Assembly (NCBI RefSeq): GCF_003202915.1
Contig: NZ_QGLP01000004.1
Span: 558,001 to 622,000 of the forward strand
Origin: Gilliamella apicola
Lineage (GTDB): Bacteria > Pseudomonadota > Gammaproteobacteria > Enterobacterales > Orbaceae
DNA length: 64,000 bases
Reading direction: 5' to 3'
Shown here in pieces: positions 27,513 to 37,259 of the stretch. The notes beneath the pieces were generated by a model that searched no databases, was not told the origin of the DNA, and saw only the letters and a list, made by a program, of their open reading frames with translations. The position numbers and the translations under genes were made by a program. The number at the start of each line of letters is the position of its first letter. The first letter of the stretch is position 1.

Positions 27513-27713
27513 ATGTATTGTTATAATTCAATAACGCGACATTTAATCAGAGGTTTAAGCGCACTAATGTTGATTATAGGTGTCTTTGTACTTCAACTAT
27601 CACTTTTCATTAAACTATTATTTGTTATTTGCGCATTTCTTTTGTTGCGAGGTTGTCCGGTATGCGGGTTTTTAAACTTGATTAATAAACTACAAACTAA
27701 CAAGAGAGAATAA
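27513..27713 (+). CDS. small DUF2892-type membrane protein
   Basis: 66 residues with two hydrophobic segments (about 12-30 and 32-48), followed by a CPVC thiol pair and a short basic tail. This is the pattern of the DUF2892/YgaP-like membrane module found with rhodanese and redox genes. It lies 20 bp after the sigma gene and one base before the AhpD-like gene, so the three are one unit. The CxxC pair suggests redox sensing or thiol chemistry at the membrane. Confidence 0.8.
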   Translation: MYCYNSITRHLIRGLSALMLIIGVFVLQLSLFIKLLFVICAFLLLRGCPVCGFLNLINKLQTNKRE

Positions 27714-27714
27714 T

Positions 27715-28053
27715 ATGGGGAATTATCAATCAAGAGATGATTTTAAATATCTCACTTCTTTATTGAAGTATGCGCCTAATGAGACACAAGCATTTATTGG
27801 TTTTGACCATCAAACGATTAAGCGAACTAATGGGGTTATTCCAACAAAAACGAGAGAGTTAATTGCATTAGCGATAGCACTTACCACGCAATGTGCTTAT
27901 TGTATTGACGTTCATGTCAAAGGGGCAAAAAAGGCCGGAGCTAGTTCAGAAGAGTTGGCTGAACTGATTGCTATTTCTGCCTCAGTAAGAGCAGGCGCAA
28001 CCATGGCTCATGGTCTATTAGCTATGCGCTTGTCTGAACAGGCACATAGTTAA
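27715..28053 (+). CDS. carboxymuconolactone decarboxylase / AhpD-like protein
   Basis: A 112-residue helical protein with the AhpD redox signature: CAYCIDVHVKGAKKAGAS contains the Cys pair and the conserved His, preceded by the ALTTQ strand. Members with this motif are alkylhydroperoxidase-type thiol enzymes rather than true decarboxylases. It ends the ECF operon and is the most likely effector enzyme of that regulon. Confidence 0.9.
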   Translation: MGNYQSRDDFKYLTSLLKYAPNETQAFIGFDHQTIKRTNGVIPTKTRELIALAIALTTQCAYCIDVHVKGAKKAGASSEELAELIAISASVRAGATMAHGLLAMRLSEQAHS

Positions 28054-28185
28054 TCTATTACTATTAGAATTTTAAACATTGGTAATTAATTAGTTAAAGG
28101 ATTAATTATCAATTTAACTGTTTTCCAATTTAATTAACTAAGTTTGCTTTTTCCTTCCTCAATCCTCTCTTTTTTATAAGAAGAA

Positions 28186-28225
28186 TTTCCGTATTATGCC
28201 TAATTTTTCCTTATCAATACGGAAA
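28186..28225. promoter_or_regulatory. inverted repeat upstream of the cellobiose-type operon
   Basis: TTTCCGTATT at 28186-28195 and AATACGGAAA at 28216-28225 are exact inverses, with half-site centres 30 bp apart, about three helical turns. A TATACT -10-like box follows at 28257-28262 with a poor -35. This fits an activator site for the PRD regulator encoded in the operon. Confidence 0.55.
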
Positions 28226-28270
28226 AAGTTGGTTAGTAATTATTCATTTTTCCTTTTATACTAAATTTGA

Positions 28271-29734
<1,464 letters not shown>

Positions 29735-29759
29735 CGATTTAAATTCATTAGGAGAAGTT

Positions 29760-30077
29760 ATGAAAAAGGCGTTAATTATTTGTGCTGCAGGCATGTCATC
29801 ATCGCTTATGGCTAAAAAGGTAACTGAATTTTTTGCAAACAAAAATATAGCGATTGAGCTTGATGCGGTATCTGCAACAGAAGGTAGTAATAAGATTAAA
29901 AATAGTGATTTCTCGCTGTTTTTGGTTAGTCCACAAACTATGATGATGTTTGATAAATTGAAAGCATTAGGTGATGAAGTGGGTAAACCGGTTGTTAGTA
30001 TTCCTTTTCAAGCATATATCCCGATTCAATCAGGAATTGAACAATTGGCAAAATTAGTTGAGGACAATATCAATTAA
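29760..30077 (+). CDS. PTS lactose/cellobiose-family EIIB
   Basis: Small cytoplasmic subunit of 105 residues. Cys8 in IICAAGMSSSLM is the phosphorylated residue and SPQTMMMFDKLK is typical of ChbB/CelA. I start it at the ATG at 29760 with AGGAGAAG just before it; a longer frame from 29688 overlaps the GH1 gene and is not needed. The gap to the GH1 gene is 25 bp. A strong hairpin follows it. Confidence 0.93.
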   Translation: MKKALIICAAGMSSSLMAKKVTEFFANKNIAIELDAVSATEGSNKIKNSDFSLFLVSPQTMMMFDKLKALGDEVGKPVVSIPFQAYIPIQSGIEQLAKLVEDNIN

Positions 30078-30112
30078 AATATAAGAAAAATTTAGTTCTA
30101 CCATTCTTAATG

Positions 30113-30143
30113 TGATGCGATTATTAGTTAAATAATCGCATCA
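30113..30143 (+). promoter_or_regulatory. 13-bp perfect hairpin inside the beta-glucoside operon
   Basis: TGATGCGATTATT (30113-30125), loop AGTTA, AATAATCGCATCA (30131-30143). No T run follows. It lies in the only large gap of the operon, between IIB and the regulator gene, and could stabilise the upstream mRNA or slow read-through so that the regulator is made at a lower level. Confidence 0.6.
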
Positions 30144-30215
30144 TAGAAGAGGATTATGTTTTAAAGACTTGCCCCTTAGGGATAATTTTCATTAATAGTT
30201 AAGGTGTAGTAGATA

Positions 30216-32225
30216 ATGATAAAACAGAAACAACGAGAACTTATAAGTTTATTAATTCGTTCTAAAAATGGTTATAAAAGTAGTCAAGAACTCGCTGCAG
30301 AATTATCGTTATCAGATCGTACTGTTCGTACTTATCTTAAAGATTTAAAAGCATTAATTGAAAATAATGGAGGCAATATTGTTAGTAAACAAGGTTATGG
30401 TTTTCAACTGGAAATTTTAGATCGTACAAGCTTTAATTTATTTTTAATTGAACATCATTTATTAGATAAAAATATTGAGCAATCTCAATGTCGAGAAGCA
30501 AGTGAACGAAAACACTATATTCTTAATTTATTATTACTTGAAAGTCAAAAAATTGATGTTGAAACTTTATCTGAACAGCTTTTTATTAGTTCATCACAAT
30601 TAAATAAAGATATTGCAGAAATAAAGTCGCAATTACAATCTTATGAGCTTACCCTTAAAAAAAGTCATTCGTTAATTTATGTTGATGGTGAGGAAAAAGC
30701 TAAACGTCATTTTATTATGAGTTACTTTTTTCATGAAGAGTCAATTAATTTTTTACACCACTTAAGCTATTTTACCCAAACCTGTGAAGCGATTAGTTTT
30801 GATACCTTAACTATCATCATTTTAGATGAATGTCGTGAAGCCAATATCAAATTGTCTGATGTTATGATTCAAAATATTGTGCTGCATCTTTCATTAAGTA
30901 TTAAACGTTTGCAATCAGGGCTTTCGATACAAAATCTTGATTTGCCCCTTTCGACAGATTCAACTCTTGAATACCAAGTCGCAAAGCGAATTATTGCTCG
31001 TATTGAATCAATAATTGGTTTTCATTTTCCTAAAGAAGAACAGATGTATCTTACGCTACATTTAATGAGTAAATCCAATTTAATCCAAAATGATTTAGAT
31101 GAGGAGCTTGCATCTTCATTAGCTAATTTACTTTTAAAAATACAACAAGAAACTGGTTTTCCTTTTTGGCACGATGAACAGTTAAAAAATGGATTAATTC
31201 AGCACTTAAAACCGATGTTAGTGCGTTTGCAACAAAATATAAAGTTAGAAAATCCGCTAATAGATGAAATAAAAGGACAATATGGTGAAGTTTTTCGGTT
31301 AGTTAAACACTATTTTAATCAATTACCAAACTTAAATAAATATGATGTTAATGATGATGAATGGGGATATTTGGCGCTGCACTTTTTGGCATCTCTAGAA
31401 AAATTAAAAAATGACCAAAAAGCTAAAGTATTGATTATTTGTGCAACAGGATTGGGCAGTGCTCAACTACTTAAAAATCGAGTAGAAAGAGAATTTGATG
31501 AGCGAGTGAAAATTGTAGCAACACGTGGTTATTATGAAATAGAGCCAGCGATGTTAAATGACATCGATTTTATTATTTCCTCAGTCGATTTATCTTCCAA
31601 AGTATTTAAAGTACCAGTATTTCATGTATCAGTCTTCTTATGTGAAGAGGATGTGCAAGCAATCCGTCGTTATCTTTCTCATCGACAAGCCCCTAATTCA
31701 TTACCTAAAAATGTTTTACCGCTGGTATCTGATGATAAAAAGCAGAATCATTCAAAATATATTGCTGAACTATTTGATGAAATTGCTGCTGATTATTTTT
31801 ATTTGTGTCATCAAAAGCCAACTAAACAAGCCGTGTTAGATCACTTACTCAATTTATTATCTGTCAATGAAGCAAAAACCTTCAAGCAGGAGATGAACAA
31901 ACAGATGGAAAAAAGGCAGGCTATTGGTGAAATAATCTTTAGCTCAACCATTGTGGTTCCTCATCCAGCGATTCCAGTAGGTAAGATAGCTAAAATCGCT
32001 ATTGCGGTTATTCCTGAAGGTTTAATTTGGGATGAACATTATCAAGATATCAAGTTTATTTTTATGATTTCACCATCCATTTATCAAAATTCCAACTTAG
32101 CGATGATGACTAAAGCGATTGTTAATTTAATTGACGAATTGGCTATTCAACAAGCGATGTTAAAAATTTCAGATTTTAATCAGTTTAAATCACTTTTTAT
32201 CCAACTAATTGAAAAAGGAGCGTAG
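30216..32225 (+). CDS. PRD-containing transcriptional activator, LicR-like
   Basis: A 669-residue multi-domain regulator. In order: an HTH of the DeoR/HTH_11 type (about residues 5-60), a second helical region, PRD1 (about 175-280) and PRD2 (about 290-400) with conserved His residues (QNIVLHLSLSI, MYLTLHLMSK, YLALHFLAS), a IIB-like domain with Cys in LIICATGLGSAQ (about 410), and a IIA-like domain with His in VVPHPA (about 585). Such proteins are switched by PTS phosphorylation and activate their own PTS genes. It sits among the IIB and IIA genes, 2 bp before IIA, so it very likely controls this operon. Confidence 0.9.
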   Translation: MIKQKQRELISLLIRSKNGYKSSQELAAELSLSDRTVRTYLKDLKALIENNGGNIVSKQGYGFQLEILDRTSFNLFLIEHHLLDKNIEQSQCREASERKHYILNLLLLESQKIDVETLSEQLFISSSQLNKDIAEIKSQLQSYELTLKKSHSLIYVDGEEKAKRHFIMSYFFHEESINFLHHLSYFTQTCEAISFDTLTIIILDECREANIKLSDVMIQNIVLHLSLSIKRLQSGLSIQNLDLPLSTDSTLEYQVAKRIIARIESIIGFHFPKEEQMYLTLHLMSKSNLIQNDLDEELASSLANLLLKIQQETGFPFWHDEQLKNGLIQHLKPMLVRLQQNIKLENPLIDEIKGQYGEVFRLVKHYFNQLPNLNKYDVNDDEWGYLALHFLASLEKLKNDQKAKVLIICATGLGSAQLLKNRVEREFDERVKIVATRGYYEIEPAMLNDIDFIISSVDLSSKVFKVPVFHVSVFLCEEDVQAIRRYLSHRQAPNSLPKNVLPLVSDDKKQNHSKYIAELFDEIAADYFYLCHQKPTKQAVLDHLLNLLSVNEAKTFKQEMNKQMEKRQAIGEIIFSSTIVVPHPAIPVGKIAKIAIAVIPEGLIWDEHYQDIKFIFMISPSIYQNSNLAMMTKAIVNLIDELAIQQAMLKISDFNQFKSLFIQLIEKGA

Positions 32226-32227
32226 CA

Positions 32228-32569
32228 ATGACAGACATAATGAGCTCGGAGGATATTCAAATTACTGCTTTCAATATTATTTTGCATAGTGGTAATGCTA
32301 AAACCAAAATCCATCTTGCATTTAAAGCAATGAGAGAAGCTGAATTCGAACTGGCAACTCAATTACTTGAAGAGGCAAACCAAGAGATTTTAGAAGCGCA
32401 TAAATCGCAAACCAATTTGCTTCAATCCTATGCGAGTGGCACTAAAATCGAGATGGAGATCATTATTGTTCATGCTCAGGATCATTTGATGAACACAATG
32501 ACATTAAGAGAAATTGCTATTGAGATGTCTCATCTTTATCAGCAAACCTATAAGCTATCAAATGAATAA
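32228..32569 (+). CDS. PTS lactose/cellobiose-family EIIA
   Basis: A 113-residue helical phosphocarrier of the ChbA/LacF type, acting as a trimer. The family pattern HSGNAKTKIHLAFKAMREAEFE is present, and the active His lies in IVHAQDHLMN (about residue 79). It starts 2 bp after the regulator gene, which implies coupled translation. Confidence 0.93.
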   Translation: MTDIMSSEDIQITAFNIILHSGNAKTKIHLAFKAMREAEFELATQLLEEANQEILEAHKSQTNLLQSYASGTKIEMEIIIVHAQDHLMNTMTLREIAIEMSHLYQQTYKLSNE

Positions 32570-32580
32570 AGGAGTTAGTG

Positions 32581-33078
32581 ATGAAGACTCCACTAGAAAG
32601 CCAACTTAGTATGCATAAAAAAGTCAGTTTGACTAATCTCTATTTTAATCGTTTTTTAGCGGTTCGTTATATCACAGCATTTTTTCTGTTTATTAACCTT
32701 TACTGGGCAGTTTTTTTGCTAGGGAGCTTATCAATAGCCTCTGTACTACCTTTGGTAGTCATTGTGCTTGCTATGTTAACTAGTTTTGAGCAAATAAAAC
32801 TTTACCGAAATCATAAAAACCATTTGCGTTACGCGAGTTTGTTTTATCGATTTATGTTGATAGCTATCACAGTGTTAATCGTCTCGATATTCACCCCATT
32901 ATTTCACTTCTTTTTTCCATTTTTAAAAAATTCACCAGAGGCGATGAACATATTATTAGGAATTTTGTTAGCAAGTTTATTTTTTACAATTCTTATATTA
33001 ATAAAATTGAAAAAAATTGCGCGTAATGAGGATAAACATTTTAAAAGAATTCAAGCTTATCAAGAAATCATTAATTAA
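32581..33078 (+). CDS. uncharacterised membrane protein in the beta-glucoside operon
   Basis: A 165-residue protein with four hydrophobic segments (about residues 22-42, 45-65, 90-115 and 125-145) and a basic C-terminal tail. I start at the ATG at 32581, seven bases after GGAG; a GTG directly before it is less likely. It lies between IIA and IIC with gaps of 11 and 14 bp, so it belongs to the operon. I do not recognise its family. It might help PTS assembly, act as a sensor, or be a passenger. Confidence 0.8.
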   Translation: MKTPLESQLSMHKKVSLTNLYFNRFLAVRYITAFFLFINLYWAVFLLGSLSIASVLPLVVIVLAMLTSFEQIKLYRNHKNHLRYASLFYRFMLIAITVLIVSIFTPLFHFFFPFLKNSPEAMNILLGILLASLFFTILILIKLKKIARNEDKHFKRIQAYQEIIN

Positions 33079-33092
33079 ATGAGGAAAACAAA

Positions 33093-34445
33093 ATGAATAC
33101 CGGATTTGTGTTGTTACAGAAGTATTTGATGACTCCGATGGCTAAAATATCGCAGTTTAAAATTGTTCGAGCAGTAATGGCGGCAGGGATGGCATCTGTT
33201 CCTTTTTGTATCGTTGGATCGATGTTTTTGGTGTTTAATACTTTGCCGATGACATTTACTGGCTTAGAAACAGTATTTGAAAATACTGTTTTCAAAGTAA
33301 GTGATCTTTATATGATAGCAAATACGGCGACAATGGGAATATTAGCGCTCTATTTTAATATTGTTGTCGGTTATGAATTAACTAAAATTGAGGAAGAAGA
33401 AACTGGTTTAAAAGTTAATGCACTTAATGGAGCAATGTTATCCGTTTTCGCTTTTATTATGACTTTACCAGAATTGGTAATGCAAAATGGTGCAATGGTA
33501 TTATTAAGTGATCAAAGTCAATTAGTCTTTAATGGATTACGTTTAAAACCGTTTGTTTATCGCTTAGGTACATCTGGTATCTTTATTGCCATTGTTATGG
33601 CGATTATTGCAACACAGTTGTATTTCCTCTGTGTACGTCGTAATTGGGTGGTTAAAATGCCGGAAACCGTTCCATTAGGCGTATCCCGATCATTCACTGC
33701 ATTAATTCCAACTTTTGTTATTGCATTCACAATTCTTATTCTAAACGGAATTTTGGTGTATTTTGGTACGGATATATTTGATATTATCGGTGTTCCATTT
33801 ACCTTTGTAACCAATTTAACTAAAAGTTGGCTTGGTATAATGGTGATTCTATTTTTAATCCATGCACTTTGGGTGGTGGGTATTCATGGTGCGAGTATCA
33901 TAGGTGCCTTTATTACACCGATGACACTTTCCAATATGGCTGATAATATTGGTGGTGCTAATATTCCGTTTGCAGGTGAATTTAACAATTCATTGGTTAT
34001 TTTAGGTGGTTCAGGTTCAACACTACTTATGACTTTTTTTATTGCTTTTTGTGCTAAATCGAGTCAATTAAAAATTTTGGGTCGAGCTTCAGCTGTCCCG
34101 GCAATTTTTAATATCAATGAGCCAATTATTTTCGGTATGCCGATAGTGTATAACCCATATCTTGCCTTACCGTTTTTATTAGCACCGATGGCATGTGGTA
34201 CTTTAGGTTACTTTGCGATTAGTAATGGGTTTATGAATCCAATTATTGCATTAATACCATGGCCATCACCAATGGGATTAGGGGCGTTTATTGGTACTGG
34301 TGGGGACTATCGAGCTATGTTTGTTGCGATACTTTCAGCAATTTTAGCGTTAGTAATTTACCTACCTTTTGTCAAAATGTACGACAACAAGCTTTATAAA
34401 GAAGAACAAGTTAAATCTGAAAGCAAAAGTCAAACAGAGGAATAA
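33093..34445 (+). CDS. PTS lactose/cellobiose-family EIIC
   Basis: A 450-residue permease with about ten membrane segments, the length of ChbC/CelB. The family pattern is visible: FCIVGSMFLVFNTLP near the N-terminus, WVVGIHGASIIGAF in the middle, and the IFNINEPIIFGMPIVYNP motif of the sugar-binding region near residue 340. It transports and, with IIB, phosphorylates cellobiose or related beta-glucosides. It ends the operon. Confidence 0.94.
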   Translation: MNTGFVLLQKYLMTPMAKISQFKIVRAVMAAGMASVPFCIVGSMFLVFNTLPMTFTGLETVFENTVFKVSDLYMIANTATMGILALYFNIVVGYELTKIEEEETGLKVNALNGAMLSVFAFIMTLPELVMQNGAMVLLSDQSQLVFNGLRLKPFVYRLGTSGIFIAIVMAIIATQLYFLCVRRNWVVKMPETVPLGVSRSFTALIPTFVIAFTILILNGILVYFGTDIFDIIGVPFTFVTNLTKSWLGIMVILFLIHALWVVGIHGASIIGAFITPMTLSNMADNIGGANIPFAGEFNNSLVILGGSGSTLLMTFFIAFCAKSSQLKILGRASAVPAIFNINEPIIFGMPIVYNPYLALPFLLAPMACGTLGYFAISNGFMNPIIALIPWPSPMGLGAFIGTGGDYRAMFVAILSAILALVIYLPFVKMYDNKLYKEEQVKSESKSQTEE

Positions 34446-34519
34446 ATTGCAGGTTGGTGTCGAATCTATTCTTGTTTTGATAAAAAACAGTAAAAACATA
34501 ATAGATTCTTGAGGTAATA

Positions 34520-34550
34520 AAAAACCCGTTATAAAAACGGGTTTTTTTAC
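34520..34550. terminator. bidirectional terminator between the PTS operon and rplI
   Basis: Stem AAACCCGTT / AACGGGTTT with a five-base loop, with A residues before and a T run after. It can serve the plus-strand IIC gene and the minus-strand ribosomal operon. Confidence 0.88.
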
Positions 34551-34567
34551 TGTTATTTATTTGATGA

Positions 34568-35017
34568 TTATTCAGGAATAATATCAACAATAACTTTTGC
34601 AAAAGCTTCGCTGTGTACTTGGAATAACACTTCGTGTTCACCAGTAGTACGCAAGACACCATTTGGTAAACGAACTTCGCTTTTTGATACTTGAATACCA
34701 CGAGCTTTAACAGCATCAGCAATATCACGAGTACCAATTGAACCGAATAGACGACCTTCATCACCTGCTTTAGAAGTAATAGTTACTTTACCTAATGCAT
34801 TGATTTCAGATACACGCTCTTCAGCGGCTTTTAATGTTTCTGCTAGTTTTGCTTCTAATTCAGCACGGCGCGCTTCAAAGAATTCAATATTCTTTTTAGT
34901 CGCAGGTACTGCTTTACCTTGTGGAATCAAAAAGTTACGAGCATAACCCGCTTTAACATTAACTTGATCACCTAAGCTGCCTAAATTAGCAACTTTATCG
35001 AGTAGAATAATTTGCAT
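34568..35017 (-). CDS. rplI: 50S ribosomal protein L9
   Basis: 149 residues, the standard length. The N-terminal domain [35 protein letters not shown] binds 23S rRNA, and a long central helix joins it to the C-terminal domain ([22 protein letters not shown]). It is the last gene of the rpsF-priB-rpsR-rplI operon. Confidence 0.98.
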   Translation of the reverse strand: MQIILLDKVANLGSLGDQVNVKAGYARNFLIPQGKAVPATKKNIEFFEARRAELEAKLAETLKAAEERVSEINALGKVTITSKAGDEGRLFGSIGTRDIADAVKARGIQVSKSEVRLPNGVLRTTGEHEVLFQVHSEAFAKVIVDIIPE

Positions 35018-35039
35018 TATATGTTCCCTCTGTTGCTAA

Positions 35040-35267
35040 TTACTGATGGTTGTCAGTATATGGTAATAATGCCAAGTAACGAGCGCGTTTGATAGCGCGA
35101 GCTAGTTGACGTTGATATTTTGCGCTAGTACCAGTAATACGGCTTGGTACGATTTTACCACTTTCTGTGATATAGCTTTTTAATAAAGAAACATCTTTAT
35201 AATCAATTTCTTTAACGCCTTCTGCAGTAAAGCGGCAGAATTTGCGACGACGGAAATAACGTGCCAT
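35040..35267 (-). CDS. rpsR: 30S ribosomal protein S18
   Basis: 75 residues, as in E. coli. It is basic, with the typical [12 protein letters not shown] start and [22 protein letters not shown] core. It pairs with S6 on the ribosome platform, and the S6:S18 pair can also bind the operon leader. Confidence 0.98.
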   Translation of the reverse strand: MARYFRRRKFCRFTAEGVKEIDYKDVSLLKSYITESGKIVPSRITGTSAKYQRQLARAIKRARYLALLPYTDNHQ

Positions 35268-35271
35268 TTGG

Positions 35272-35583
35272 CTATTCTCCTAATAGTTTAATTTGGTCAG
35301 CATGTAAAACTAATTGACTGGTTTTATCTCGTTTAGTATGTGTGCTAATAAAGCCACTTACTAATACTTTGCTGCCTTTTTTAATACTGTAACTTAAATC
35401 TTGTAGTCCACTGACAATAACGGGCAAGGTACACCATGCTTGTCTGGGGAATCCTGCTTCGATTTGTTCGGAAACGTGTTCTAAATAAAACTGGCAGTGT
35501 GAAATCCCACTGGGACTCATTTTTTTTACCGGGGTTTTGGTAACCAGTCCCGATAAAACTAAACGATTATTCTTCTGAATCAT
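35272..35583 (-). CDS. priB: primosomal replication protein N
   Basis: A 103-residue single-stranded-DNA-binding OB-fold protein of the restart primosome. NRLVLSG, the [14 protein letters not shown] block and [13 protein letters not shown] are typical. Its ATG lies inside the end of rpsF in another frame (17-bp overlap), so its translation depends on rpsF. The first residues (MIQKN) are slightly longer than in E. coli. Confidence 0.96.
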   Translation of the reverse strand: MIQKNNRLVLSGLVTKTPVKKMSPSGISHCQFYLEHVSEQIEAGFPRQAWCTLPVIVSGLQDLSYSIKKGSKVLVSGFISTHTKRDKTSQLVLHADQIKLLGE

Positions 35584-35950
35584 CGTCCATGTTTACATCG
35601 CTATAATCTTCTTCAGAACTACGACGTTCATCTTTAGCTTTTAGCATAGGTGATGTTTCAGTTACAGCGTGTTTTGTACGCATAATTAAACTGCGAATTA
35701 CTGCATCATTAAAACGGAAGTTATCTTCAAGCTCATTTACTGCTTCTTGAGTTGCTTCAACATTCATTAACACATAGTGTGCTTTGTGCAGTTTTTCGAT
35801 AGGATAGGCTAATTGGCGACGACCCCAATCTTCTAAACGATGGATTTTTCCACCATCAGTGGTTAACGTACCAGTATAACGTTCAATCATACCAGGTACT
35901 TGTTCACTTTGATCTGGGTGAACCATAAATACAATTTCGTAATGACGCAT
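35567..35950 (-). CDS. rpsF: 30S ribosomal protein S6
   Basis: 127 residues. A ferredoxin-like fold ([46 protein letters not shown]) is followed by the acidic C-terminal tail usual in enterobacteria (here ending DDDSEE). It is the first gene of the operon, behind a structured leader of about 90 bases. Confidence 0.98.
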   Translation of the reverse strand: MRHYEIVFMVHPDQSEQVPGMIERYTGTLTTDGGKIHRLEDWGRRQLAYPIEKLHKAHYVLMNVEATQEAVNELEDNFRFNDAVIRSLIMRTKHAVTETSPMLKAKDERRSSEEDYSDVNMDDDSEE

Positions 35951-36040
35951 TATCGCTCCCTACGGATTAATCAGCTTTCTGTCGGGGCAACCGCAACCCA
36001 TTGAAAGCAAGGAACATGAAAATTGAGCGGTTGAAATCGA
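35951..36040 (-). promoter_or_regulatory. leader of the rpsF operon, probable S6:S18-binding RNA
   Basis: About 90 bases between the predicted start site and rpsF that are more GC-rich than the surroundings, with several pairable segments (for example GGTTGCGGTTGCCCCGAC). An S6:S18-binding leader is known upstream of rpsF in many bacteria. I have not folded this one, so the assignment rests on position and composition. Confidence 0.5.
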
Positions 36041-36046
36041 CGGCGC

Positions 36047-36075
36047 ATTATATATTAAAATTACGTCTTTAACAA
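36047..36075 (-). promoter_or_regulatory. sigma-70 promoter of the rpsF operon
   Basis: Read on the minus strand: TTGTTA at 36075-36070, a 17-base spacer and a perfect TATAAT at 36052-36047. A GC-rich stretch follows the -10 box, as is common in ribosomal-protein promoters. Confidence 0.85.
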
Positions 36076-36282
36076 ATGAATAAATTATAAAAATACCCTA
36101 TAGGGTTTTATAAGCAAAAAAATAAACTTAATCATCAAAATCCTATTTTTAACTTTTTTCATCAGAAAACCCGATCTAAATGTAAAAATGTAACGATATC
36201 TATACATTTTTGTCATTAAAGTATGCTATCCTTAGCGAAATAAAAATTTACGGTTTAAAGCTATTTTTAAAGGAGTGTTTGT

Positions 36283-36630
36283 ATGGCTGAAGAGACCATT
36301 TTTAGTAAAATTATTCGCCGTGAAATTCCTTCTGATATTGTCTTTCAAGATGATAAAGTTACTGCTTTTCGGGATATCTCTCCGCAAGCACCAACACATA
36401 TTTTAATTATTCCCAACAAATTGATTCCCACCATAAATCATATTGAAGAATCTGATGAAGCTTTACTTGGTCATATGGTAGTGGTAGCAGCTAAAATTGC
36501 CAAACAAGAAGGCATTGATGAAAGTGGTTACCGTTTAATTATGAACTGTAATAAAGATGCTGGCCAAGAGGTCTTTCATATTCATATGCATTTATTAGGC
36601 GGTAAGAATTTAGGTCGATTAATAGGTTAA
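36283..36630 (+). CDS. hinT: HIT-family purine nucleoside phosphoramidase
   Basis: 115 residues, the histidine-triad hydrolase HinT. The N-terminus [20 protein letters not shown] is nearly that of E. coli, and the active site [12 protein letters not shown] is intact. The C-terminal tail after GRLIG is four residues shorter than in E. coli. It leads the unit hinT-lpoB-nagZ-tyrR-like, with 5 bp to lpoB. Confidence 0.96.
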   Translation: MAEETIFSKIIRREIPSDIVFQDDKVTAFRDISPQAPTHILIIPNKLIPTINHIEESDEALLGHMVVVAAKIAKQEGIDESGYRLIMNCNKDAGQEVFHIHMHLLGGKNLGRLIG

Positions 36631-36635
36631 CTTAT

Positions 36636-37259
36636 ATGAAACAATTTAAACGTACCGTGCTAATTGGCATGTTGGCTTTTGGCTTAGTTGGCTGTCAAAT
36701 TCTTGGAAATAATCAGAAGGTTGAGGTTAATCCGCCAATAGAACCCCCCGATGACATAGGCGTGGTTGAAACCCCTCCACAAATTGTAAAAACAATTGAT
36801 TGGAATTCTATATTATCACCACTGGTGAATAAAATATTGCAATCTTCAACTTCCATTGAAGGTAATAAAGTTTTACTGATTAGTGATATTCAAAATCGTA
36901 GTGGTGATTATTTAGCCACCAATCAGATAGATCAAATGTTACATCGTTTAATGAATAACCAGAATCTTTTTGCTGTCGCTGATAGACAATCTATTATCCA
37001 AGCAAAACAAGCCTTAGGTATTTCTGTAGATGATAGGCTTGTTTCACGAAGTAAAATGATTGGTCTGGCTAAAAACATGAATGCTGGATATGTGCTTTTT
37101 ACAACACTTTATAAATCACCATCAGAAAATGACGTCGCTGATATTTCTATGGAATTGCTTTCAACACAAACAGGTGAAATATTACAACGGGTAACATCAA
37201 AAGATGTCCAACCCAAAGAGGCAACTGATTCAGACAATAGTCAAGGGTCTGACAAGTAA
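36636..37259 (+). CDS. lpoB: outer-membrane lipoprotein activator of PBP1b (LpoB)
   Basis: A 207-residue lipoprotein. The signal peptide ends in the lipobox LVGC with the lipidated Cys20, followed by a Pro-rich linker (about 30-55) and the LpoB domain (LLISDIQNRSGDYL, DRQSIIQAKQALG, NAGYVLFTTLY). LpoB crosses the periplasm to stimulate the peptidoglycan synthase PBP1b. The place between hinT and nagZ matches E. coli except for missing genes in between. Its stop overlaps the nagZ start (TAATG). Confidence 0.92.
   Translation: MKQFKRTVLIGMLAFGLVGCQILGNNQKVEVNPPIEPPDDIGVVETPPQIVKTIDWNSILSPLVNKILQSSTSIEGNKVLLISDIQNRSGDYLATNQIDQMLHRLMNNQNLFAVADRQSIIQAKQALGISVDDRLVSRSKMIGLAKNMNAGYVLFTTLYKSPSENDVADISMELLSTQTGEILQRVTSKDVQPKEATDSDNSQGSDK

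Noticed and set aside
36095-36106. ACCCTATAGGGT palindrome upstream of the rpsF promoter
   Set aside because: Perfect but short, with no partner site or known regulator; not enough to call an operator.
36189-36240. Possible hinT promoter boxes (TTGTCA, TATGCT)
   Set aside because: The spacing between the boxes does not fit a sigma-70 promoter, so I do not assign one.
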